DNA from: Paraglomus occultum
Lineage: Eukaryota > Glomeromycota > Glomeromycetes > Paraglomerales > Paraglomeraceae
DNA: 48,160 nucleotides
Direction of reading: 5' to 3'
NCBI GenBank assembly: GCA_910592205.1
Contig: CAJVPJ010000080.1
Coordinates: 1-48,160, forward strand
The notes beneath the pieces were generated by a model. The model was not told where the DNA came from and did not search any database. It was given only the letters and a program-made list of their open reading frames with translations. Shown here piece by piece: positions 36,610 to 45,214 of the stretch (position 1 is the stretch's first letter; every line of letters begins with the position of its first letter). The position numbers and the translations under genes are program-made.

Positions 36610-37816
36610 CTACTGTTGCGGATATTCGCGCGTCGGCGCTCCAAGCATGGAATTTGGATCGGACGTTGTGTAGACCGGCATTCCGTGTGTAGGCATTTGA
36701 TAATTGGACGTCGAATAGCCAGACGTTCCATTCCAAGAACGTAGAGAATCATGTGGCGAATATGCTGGCATTCCTAAAGGCACTTGAGAATCGGACGAAT
36801 AGACAGACGGGACATTCCAAGAATTATGCGGTGAATATGCTGATCCTTCAATTCCATTTAGAGAATCCACTGTTGAATATCGGGGTCCGTTCGCCAAATA
36901 TGGATCGTAAACCGAAGGAGCGAGTCTGAATGCCGGTTGCCGTTGAGTGGGAGGGACGGCAGTTTGCTTTTGAATGCTATATGGCGGTGGTGGGGTGCCA
37001 ATAGGGTCAGGAGGGACAATAAAGGCAGCGGCATTGACATTGGTCTGAGCCATATTTGTACCGTTCGCTGCACCACTATTTCCGTTTGATCCTTCGGTCG
37101 CAATATCGTGTGCAACCGTTTGCGCTCTTTTCTTGTTCCTTTTTTTCTTATATACTCTCCAAGACACTACCGCAACAATAATTATGACGACTAAGCCCAC
37201 AGCAACACAGATGGCGACCTTGCGGGTGTTATTGCTCTTAGATTTTGTAGAAGTTTGACTACAATAATATATATTGAGTGAGGATTCCGAAAGAAAAAAA
37301 AAAGACGACAAGTCAAATAGATCAGTGTTTCAATGGAAGTGAGATACTCACGAGTTATCAGAAAAGGCATATCCGTACGCTTGACAATCATACTTGTAAA
37401 TTGACAAGGGATCAACGCTGATATCATTGTTTCCATTACTATAACACTCTACACATGCAGTGAGTGTATTGTAATAGTCTATATTGCACTGACAAGCTGC
37501 TAGTCCAGGCCCTATCAATTTAAGGAGACAATGAAGGTTGTTATTACTGTAGGGTGGAATGTGATTGCAGACTTGTACAGATTCCGCATTGCAACATATA
37601 TGCGTTTTCAATGTATGTATACTCACTCACACCATAGGTTCCGTTTAACGCATAGCTTGGCGGCGGTGAAAAATATCCATCACAGGGAACAAGCGAGTCG
37701 TTTACCTTTTTACAAGCGTTCTGCGGGCCACTGCAGCTACTTGACTGTGCTGTAACAAGAGGAATTGTACAGAGGAAAAGGAATAGCAACGACGTGATAG
37801 TAAAAAGTCTAGCCAT
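36610..37816 (-). CDS. Cys-rich single-pass membrane protein with proline-rich tail
   Basis: Three exons, 37816-37633, 37571-37352 and 37258-36610, give 350 residues. A signal peptide spans about 1-23 (ending near LVTAQ). The ectodomain (about 24-140) has about eleven cysteines, including CSGPQNACKK, ACQCN and ACVEC, and several N-glycosylation sites (NDS, NGT). A single membrane helix at about 150-170 (VAICVAVGLVVIIIVAVVSW) is followed by a basic stop-transfer stretch. The cytoplasmic tail of about 180 residues is rich in Pro, Ser, Tyr and Asn and contains a PPPPY motif (a WW-domain ligand type) plus repeated MPAYSPHDS/MPVYTTSD-like elements. The layout resembles fungal wall-stress sensors and receptor-like proteins, but I recognise no named family. 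The start was placed at the fourth codon of the open frame, where an ATG opens directly on the signal peptide. Confidence 0.82.
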
Positions 37817-38536
37817 TTCGAGCAATGACTCCGCTCCTCCAGCTGTGATTATCGTTAATTAATGTTTTAGGAGGATTAATAATAATACTAGTACTTTATC
37901 CGTTGCACAAACCGGTTAAAGAGCATAAATCATTGTAATAATGAGTTGTATATATATGGATATGAATGTAGTAACACAAAGCATGACTATGACTATCAAA
38001 TTAATCAAAATAGCTTTGCTGTTCATTTCTTCGAACAGTAAAAGTTTTTAGACGAGAGTAAGTCATTCGCGCAATTACACACTGTAACATGATCTTTCGA
38101 CTGTCATTTGCCTGAAACAAGACCTGTCACAAACGGTTGCATTGTTCTCCATGTTAACATTCTTATCCTCTGCTTTGGGCAATTTATTCAATGTGTTACA
38201 GGGTTGCCAACAAGAATATGAAGAGTAGAGCTATTTACAATGTTTGTCCTTATTAGCTTGCTTTCATTCTTATATCTTTATCGAACGCAACATTTCTTAT
38301 GTCCGAGATTAACGATTTATTTTATTTGTTATTGAAAATCTTATACACATTATCGATATTTGCTACATAAATTTCTAATAATACCCTTTTTAGTAAATTT
38401 ATAAAACAAACAGTTCGTGAGAGTTGTAAGCTCAGCAAGGAAATGAACTATAGCCGAATTGTTATCAATCAGCTCAACCTTTTCTGTAAGAGACACTGGT
38501 GAATTGCGATACCAGTCGATCACGTTGACCGATAGT
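37817..38536. other. Intergenic region without a supported gene
   Basis: AT-rich; the frame at 38459-38674 is the antisense shadow of the next ORF. It holds the promoter of the membrane-protein gene. Confidence 0.5.
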
Positions 38537-39004
38537 CTACATTTTTTCGAGTTTTTCCAGAAACTTTACTCCAAGCTCCGAAGCAAAGTTATATATACCA
38601 TAACTGGAAAAAATTATAACGAGTGTGTTACTCATGGAATTGGAAGTGTGCCACTGTCCCAATCCTACTCGTAATTGCTTGTGCTTGTCTTGAACTTTTA
38701 AGAGTCGCCGGTGGATTGCCTGATCTGCCCATATATCCAATTTACTTTTCTTGTTTAGGTTCACATCCTGATAATAGGCCGTACAGGTTTTGAAAACATT
38801 TTGTGGTTTATCACCAGCCTCAAGAATTACTAGATTCGGGATTTCTACATTACAGCCGATCTCAACACCTTCTATGAGTGCCTCATGGATATTGAGCAGA
38901 TCAGTTGTATCTGACGAATGTGTGACCAAGTTTTTAAAAACGCCATTAACTCTTTGAAACCAGTCTTCGCTTATGACGTTTTTTCCAAATAAATTATGCT
39001 CCAT
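38537..39004 (-). CDS. Orphan 155-residue ORF, possibly fragment of a repeated fungal family
   Basis: A single open frame of 155 residues begins with ATG at 39004. The protein is soluble in appearance, mixed alpha/beta, with segments EIPNLVILEAGDKPQNVFK and VGLGQWHTSNSMSNTLVIIF that have non-random composition. I know of no characterised domain. I have an impression, not checkable here, that similar sequences are dispersed in arbuscular mycorrhizal genomes, which would make it a piece of a mobile or expanded family. It sits 236 bp beyond the terminus of the Tc1-type element on the same strand. There is no visible presequence or membrane helix. Confidence 0.4.
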   Translation of the reverse strand: MEHNLFGKNVISEDWFQRVNGVFKNLVTHSSDTTDLLNIHEALIEGVEIGCNVEIPNLVILEAGDKPQNVFKTCTAYYQDVNLNKKSKLDIWADQAIHRRLLKVQDKHKQLRVGLGQWHTSNSMSNTLVIIFSSYGIYNFASELGVKFLEKLEKM

Positions 39005-39240
39005 GGTAAGTCGAATTCGTCGTCAGGGATCGAATCCAATGATTGCGGAAGTCTGAACTGAAGTACCATACGCAGTGTTGCATGAAATGTTTGCAGAGCT
39101 GTGGTATATTACCATATTTGTATGTTGATTCTCTTAACGTTAAGTTTATATTGTCGATTATGCAGACGTTCCAAATAAATGGATCAGCTTAACAGGATCT
39201 GCGGCTTGGTGTATGAGATTGCATTTACCATATTAATATA
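39005..39240. other. Short gap between orphan ORF and Tc1-type element
   Basis: Non-coding; ends in the TA dinucleotide that flanks the element terminus at 39241. Confidence 0.5.
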
Positions 39241-40445
39241 CACTACCTTACCATAAATCACCGGATTTTTTGTCACGTGTTTGAAATAGTTATGAAATTT
39301 TTGTATTTTCTAAGCGACATTGACAATTTTCAAACTTATCAAGCATCGATAAAAATTCTCCATGATAAACTACTGCTTTTATTGTTGCATACATAAAATT
39401 TACAGATGTTAAAAGCTAATACTTGGTGTTCCCACCTTTAGCCTTAATAACAGCTTCTATTCGATGTGGTAAGCTCATAATTAAATTTTGCAACATCTCT
39501 AGGCTAATATTACTCCATTCCTCTTGAATTGCAGTTATTAAATCCTGCTTTGGCTGAGGCAGAGGTTTTCGTTTACGTACCTGACGGTCTAGATGGTTCC
39601 AAAGATTTTCGATCGGATTAAGGTCAGGACTTTGCGCGACCCAATCTAAAGTTCGAATACCATGAGTTGACATCCACCAAGTGCTATACAAAGATATATG
39701 GCATGGTGCTCGTCTTGCTGAAAGACTGAATCAGGATAATCTCTCACCCAAGGTATAAAATTGTTAGCTAGAACGTTAATATAAGCCTCGGAATCCATGT
39801 TTCCGTCAACTAATACTAAGGGACCAACTCCATTCCAACTGAAACACCCCCAAAACATTACTGACCCCCCACCAAATTTAACTGTAGGTTGAATACAGTC
39901 TTTCTTATAAGTTTCTCCGCTATTCCTCCACACTTTTGCCCGACCATCTGACTTAAAAAGAGTAAATCTTGACTCATCTGACCATACTATTTGTTTCCAT
40001 TCTTCTTTCCAATCGCGTTTGTCTCTACACCATCTTAAACGATTACGTTTTTGCTTTTCAGTTAAGTGAGACTTTTTCTTTGCAGTATAACATCGAATAC
40101 CCTCATCATGCAAGTATCTTCTAACAGTACTAGGATGTAATGTTGTTTAAAGATCAGAATTTAACTTACCTGTCAGAACGGGGAGCGAGCCAAACCTATC
40201 CTCTCGGACTATGCGTTTCAGAACCCGTACATCTCGGTCAGTAAGCGTTTTTGGGCGCCCGGGACGTTTCCTTGGTGTGGCAGAATGTGTTTGCTTATAT
40301 CGTTTAATTGTATCATGCACAGTGCTAGGAGCAATGCTCAGTTGAGCGGAAATAACTTTTTGATTCGTTCCGCTAAGATATGCACCAATTATACGTTCGC
40401 GCTGCCCGTTTGAAAGCTCCTTTTTGACCATTTTATGCTTTTAAC
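39241..40445 (-). mobile_element. Truncated Tc1/mariner element
   Basis: The left (3') terminus starts with CACTACCTTACC directly after a TA at 39239-39240, as expected for Tc1/mariner insertion. The transposase pseudogene fills most of the rest. The reverse complement of the left end is not found near the other side (40432-40527), so the right inverted terminus is lost or too diverged. The right limit is therefore approximate. It lies within 100 bp of the RIM2 stop codon. Confidence 0.75.
39416..40431 (-). pseudogene. Tc1-type DD34E transposase, broken
   Basis: Reading from 40431, an N-terminal paired-like helix-turn-helix (KVISAQLSIAPSTVHDTIKR) and a GRPK AT-hook-like GRPKTL segment lead to the DDE domain. 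The first Asp is in WSDESRF, the second in FQQD (codon 39712-39714), and the Glu in SPDLNPIENLW. The frame is broken twice. An in-frame TAA lies at 40147-40149, and a one-base loss just after the second catalytic Asp (about 39709-39711) shifts the last 90 codons. All three catalytic residues survive at the DNA level, but no full protein can be made. Total coding span matches the usual 330-345 residues of the family. Confidence 0.9.
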
Positions 40446-40527
40446 AATTGAAGAGTAGCAGGAAAATAGAAGTTATTATTCTACATAGCGTATTTTATTT
40501 GCACGGTATGCAACCCATAGGCGGTCG

Positions 40528-42441
40528 CTAGCTCCATTGATTTCCATAATAGAGAATAAATTCATAACAGAAAAACATTATTGCTGCATTTGGGACCACT
40601 CTCATCAAATGCGCACTTAATCCGCCATACAAAGCAGTCAAGCCCTCTTCGTGGGCAACCGTTCGCACGCATTGAATTATACTTGTGTATTTTAATTTAC
40701 CATTCGGCTCTGGAGGCTGACGAAGTCGTGTTCGAATGACCTGAAATAACATTTGCATGGAAATTGGAATATTAGATTTAGAGCCTACAAACAAACTAAT
40801 GAAAGAAAAGTTATAACCATTAATTAACGCGAGAACATCACTTGTGATCGGCCTCCTCCCTCTCGTTGACGATACAGTCTTGTATAACTAACTGACCTCA
40901 TGTGGATAAGTGACGCAAGCAGCTAATAGCTTTGCAGTTCCAGCAGCAATAAAATTATCCAACCACAAATGCCAATAATTTGTTCCTTCCCTCATCATAC
41001 TATTAACACCAAGCGTCACTGTCTGATTCTTTTTCCTACGCTCTGCCAACTTTGTTTTCAGAGATTCGTAGATTACCCATTGCATAGTACTCTCCGTAGT
41101 GCCTAAACATGAATTAAATAGAAAATAGGCCATCGACGTGCTCATTTGAATTAGTTTTCTGTGTTTAGATGAACACTCGGCTCGGACCAAACTTTAAACT
41201 TGAGTGCATCATGAGGAAACATCACCTAGATAAGATGCACTAAGACCCTTGTATAATCCTCTGATTCCCTCTTCGCGTATCACTTGTAACACACAGTCAA
41301 ACGAGTTACGATATTTCGCCACCGGAAATAGCGAATTGGCCTTATTCGATGACTGCAATTGCATTCGAGTTTTTATTAACCAAATGGGATTTGTTATTGT
41401 AGATGTTGTGATTCCTAACGAACGGGATGGAAACCGAGAAAAATTATTAACCATATTGCTAATGTAACAAACTCACGCGTCATATATGCAGTAACACATT
41501 CGCTCCCGGTGCATCTCTTTCCGTCGTACTTTACGATACTTGTTTTACTCACCGGCCAAAATGGCAGCTGATGTGTGTACTAATGAAGTCTCTGCTCCGC
41601 CGTTCAACTCGGTTATTATCCTCTTTCCATTACCATAAGCAAAGAAATGTATAGCTCTGTTTACCAAAAAACAAACGCAAAAATAAACATAAATCAGCTG
41701 ATACTGAAAGCTAGAATTTTCACGCCGAAAATGAGCACAAGGATGAATAATCAGCATCAGAGAACATGCCTTTAGTTATATCATACAGTTTACCTTGCTG
41801 GAATGACTCCTACCAAGTTAGGACCTAGCCCTTTGAAATACGCACGCCATCCCTCTACACGATAGATTTGACTGATAACCCACAGCATGGAATGTGGGTA
41901 AATAAAAGTAACAATGTGAGTAGAATCGATACGGAATAAAATCAATACTTTGTATACGCATTCCCGTCCCACTGTTTTTGAGCGTTTTTACCACAGGATT
42001 TGTCCGGTATCAACAAAATGTTTAATGACCGGAATCTGTATCCGAGTCTTGTTTAACCTGTTTTTATAGTATTCGGACTATCGTTGACATGACTTTAGAA
42101 ATCGTGATAATACGCGTCGATAATCTTTTGATAGTTCAAACTACTTACTTGCAGACGTGTCTTTACAACATCCAATGGACTTGTCACGATAGCTCCCGTC
42201 ATACCTCCAACACTGGTAAGAGAGCCAAAGTTCCATTAATCATCACATCAGATCAATACAAAACTGGATTTTTCTATCGTATTATTAGAACTTACCCTCC
42301 AGCAACAAAGTGTAACCATGCTTTGGATTTAATAGTTTCAGTTGGAGTCCGTTTTGGTTGTGGTGGTACAACGCTTCCCTGCGAAGAGAAACCCAAAGGA
42401 GGTTGTGACAGCGGAGGACTACTCTTGGTCGTAACAGTCAT
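40528..42441 (-). CDS. RIM2: RIM2-like mitochondrial pyrimidine nucleotide carrier
   Basis: Eight exons give 347 residues: 42441-42296, 42212-42149, 42035-41992, 41871-41794, 41656-41553, 41414-41226, 41102-40897 and 40740-40528. The protein belongs to the mitochondrial carrier family and would exchange pyrimidine (deoxy)nucleotides across the inner membrane, supporting mtDNA and RNA synthesis. Three carrier signatures are present: PLDVVKTRLQ, PIWLIKTRMQLQ and YPHEVIRTRLR. The tryptophan in PIW of the second repeat is the hallmark that separates RIM2/SLC25A33/36 from most carriers. FKGLGPNLVGVIPAR and FAYGNGK also match that group. Residues 1-45 are a Pro/Ser-rich leader. The exon 3 acceptor at 42036 and the exon 4 junction are the least certain. 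The gene is flanked by transposon remains on both sides, yet its frame is intact. Confidence 0.92.
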
Positions 42442-42548
42442 ATATATCTGTAACTATCAATTATTACGTAAAGACGATCAAGACACTTTCTTCAATTGTT
42501 AAATCCTCTTGTCCCCAAATTATGCGTTTCTATTCCCTTCGTGCTTAT

Positions 42549-42633
42549 GTTGCAGTAGTACCTATCGCGAGGTTGCAGTAGTACCCTAGCCATGGCAAAC
42601 AAAAATGTTCGGATCACGTGAAATGTTCGGATC
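42549..42633. repeat. Two short direct repeat pairs upstream of RIM2
   Basis: GTTGCAGTAGTACC occurs at about 42549 and 42572, and AAATGTTCGGATC-like copies at about 42602 and 42621, the latter flanking a CACGTG. They lie between the RIM2 start and the pogo-type insertion and may be promoter elements or old insertion debris. Confidence 0.45.
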
Positions 42634-42666
42634 GGAACGCCCAAAATATTATTACTATTACTATTA

Positions 42667-44829
42667 CAGTCGATTGCCGACCCCATAATTCGACCTTTCC
42701 GGTAATTCGATCGCCTTGAGTGAGACCCGATTTTTTCATATGATTTTTCTTCCTTTAATTCGATCGAACTCAGGAAATTTCGATTACTCGTTAATTCGAC
42801 CGCTTAAATAATTTCTATTCAGCCAATACGTCCGTTAATTCGACCATGGTCAATCATTTCCATTTAAGGGTTAATTTATTAGTATTAGCTTTTTCCAATT
42901 ATTCGACCGGCTGTGATAAAAAATTTCGATTATCCCCGGCTGATTCTTTATTCCATCATATGTTCGTTTCCATCCAAAATGCCTCGATCGAAAAAAAAAA
43001 CCTTATGTTACGTTGAGTGCCGAACAGAAGCAGGAAATATGTCAGCGAAAAGCTGAAAACCCTCAATTTTATCCAACTTGGAATTGGCTATAGAATATCG
43101 TACAGGAAAAACAACCATTCAGAATATTATAGCTCGATCAGAAAAATGGATAAACATCGATGTTAATGAACCTTATGCTAAAAAGTTAAGAAACCGAAGG
43201 CCAAAATGGCAAACGTTGGAAGAAGCCCTATCATTATGGACGTCGACTGTTATAGAGAATGGCTATGCTCTTACCGGTGACGCCATACTCGCTAAATCTC
43301 GCGACTATGCAAAACGTTTAGAAATTAATGACTTCAAAGGAACAAACGGTTGGTTATCTAAGTTTAAGAAACGTTATGGATTGAGACAAATGGTAAAGCA
43401 TGGGGAGGCTGGTAGTGTGCCATGTGAGAATTATTTGGAGACTGAGAGAGAAAAACTTCGTAAGGAATTAGACGAGTACAGTATGGATGACATATATAAT
43501 GCAGATGAAACTGGCTTGTACTGGGCGATGGAACCTTGTCGGGTTCTGACTGATCGTAGGGTTTGTGGGAAAAAAAAAGAATAAAAGTAAAGTTTCGATA
43601 CTATTAACAACAAACGCCTCAGGAACAGATAAATTGCCACCATTGTTAATTTACAAATACCGAACACCGCGTCCTTTGAGAAATATAAATAAAGCACATC
43701 TTCCGATCCAGTATTACTGGAATTCTAAAGCTCATATGCAGGTAATATGTTGCGTAAATTCATCTATAGCAATTAAATAAATATATGTATGGAACCAGTT
43801 ATGTAATTATCTTGTATAATTAGGTGTCCATATTCAACGAATGGCTCAAGTGGTTTGACACAAAATTACGCAGTGAAGGTCGAACTATCATTCTTTTATT
43901 AGACAACGCCTCGGTGCATAAAATTTTCTCTGGAAACGAACCAACAAATATTAAGATCAGATTCTTATCACCCAATACGACGCCAGTATAATACATAGTT
44001 TCAAATCTCAATATCGAAAGCTTTTGTGCGCCATAAGTTACAATTGCTTGAAGAACGTTTGGAAAACTGTAATAATTTTGAGGAATATAACATAAAACAT
44101 GCGATCTATAACGTATTCGACGCATGGAATAATGTCGATAGAAAAACAATTAGGAACTGTTGGCTAAAAACCGGAATTCTTCCGACATTGTATCATACTA
44201 CAATCATAAACCGGGCAGCAGAAGAGTTGGCAGTAGAGACAAATGAGCAAAGTACGATAATTCAGGAACTAATTAATCGAATGAATTTGCCTGACCCATT
44301 GGATGCTAGTGGTAATGTTAATCATTTACAATATTTCCCTATTTTTGTTCGTATTAATGTTACCAATGCTTGCTGTCTAACCCCACAGAATTTATTGCCG
44401 TTGACAATGCGGAAAATGCGAACGCAGCACTTGATGACGATGAGATTATACAAGAAGTTCTCGGTTGTAAGTCTGCAGAGAACGACTCCGATACGGAAAA
44501 TGAAAATACGAATGCAAGCATCGAAAAAATTTCCCTTAACGAAGGTGAAGATGCACTTAAAAAGTCATTAATATTTCTTGAACAACAAGAAAACATCGAA
44601 TTTAAAACTGAGGATTTGACAGTCATCCGTCGTCTTATCAATCAAATTGAATTGCATCGTTTATCTTTGCTTAAGCAACCATCTATTACAAGTTTCTTAT
44701 GTTAAGTTTTCAAATAATAAATTTGTGTTACCATTAAGTACATCTGATTGGATATTCGTTAATTCGACTTTACGTTAATTCGACCGATGACCGCAGACCG
44801 CAAGCGGTCGAATTATCGGCAATCGACTG
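42667..44829 (+). mobile_element. Full-length pogo/Tigger-type DNA transposon, inactive
   Basis: The 2,163-bp element is bounded by inverted ends, CAGTCGATTGCCGA at 42667-42680 and its reverse complement ending at 44829, each flanked by a TA (42665-42666 and 44830-44831). Both ends carry subterminal copies of a TTAATTCGACC motif: about six at the left (42686-42905) and two or three at the right (44757-44815). Coding remains between them match pogo/Tigger transposase. It inserted 225 bp upstream of the RIM2 start codon. Confidence 0.88.
42980..44705 (+). pseudogene. Pogo/Tigger (Jerky-like) transposase, multiply broken
   Basis: The start (MPRSKKK near 42980) leads by frame changes to an N-terminal HTH, then a CENP-B-type DNA-binding segment (NGWLSKFKKRYGLRQ, about 43345) and the DDE domain. 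The first Asp is in NADETGLYW (about 43500) and the second in LLLDNASVH (about 43900). A spliceable intron, 43742-43824, interrupts the DDE region. Breaks: a shift near 43075, a shift in the A9 run at 43570-43578, a deletion after SPNTT (about 43980) that removes the PMDAG-type block with the third catalytic Asp, a shift near 44022, and another near 44380. The acidic C-terminal tail ends at 44705. The element cannot encode an active enzyme. Confidence 0.85.
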
Positions 44830-44833
44830 TATT

Positions 44834-44980
44834 ATGCAATATGCTAAAAACGGTAGTATTTTGTCTTATTTGGATCAAAATATTAACAAATTGACGTGGT
44901 TGAATAAATTACGGCATTTGAAAGATATTGTATGGTATCTGGATAATATTCATAGAGCGGATACGCATTCGGGTATATAG
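44834..44980 (+). pseudogene. Protein kinase fragment
   Basis: A 48-codon frame starting at the ATG at 44834 matches the hinge to catalytic-loop part of the tyrosine-kinase-like kinases abundant in arbuscular mycorrhizal fungi. MQYAKNGSILSYLDQ resembles the hinge, NKLTWLNKLRHLKDI helix E, and RADTHSG the degraded D-L-H-S-G catalytic loop. The N-lobe, the intact catalytic Asp context and everything downstream are missing. The pogo-type insertion ends five bases before it. Confidence 0.7.
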
Positions 44981-44986
44981 AACCTC

Positions 44987-45120
44987 CGTACTGTACCTTT
45001 TCAAATTCTGTACTGTACTATTTAATGAAGTTGTACTAAATATAATATAACATACCTATATAAGTGCTGTACTGTACCGTTGCGTTTGGCCCCCTGTACC
45101 ATTATCACTTGGTACGTACG
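44987..45120. repeat. Cluster of CTGTACTGTAC repeats
   Basis: At least three copies of a TGTACTGTAC core (about 44988, 45009 and 45067) plus looser GTAC-containing copies (about 45032, 45094 and 45111) lie within 135 bp just upstream of the MULE-like gene. GTAC is self-complementary, so the cluster may fold. It may be part of its promoter. Confidence 0.5.
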
Positions 45121-45214
45121 GTATGTCTATCATTTCCTCTAATGAGAAAATTTTTTATTGCGCGCTTTCCACTACTCCCACGACACACACGACTCTTTTC
45201 ACCTAAATACTAAA

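Noticed and set aside
37531-37755. Plus-strand 74-codon open frame
   Set aside because: Antisense to exons 1-2 of the Cys-rich membrane protein.
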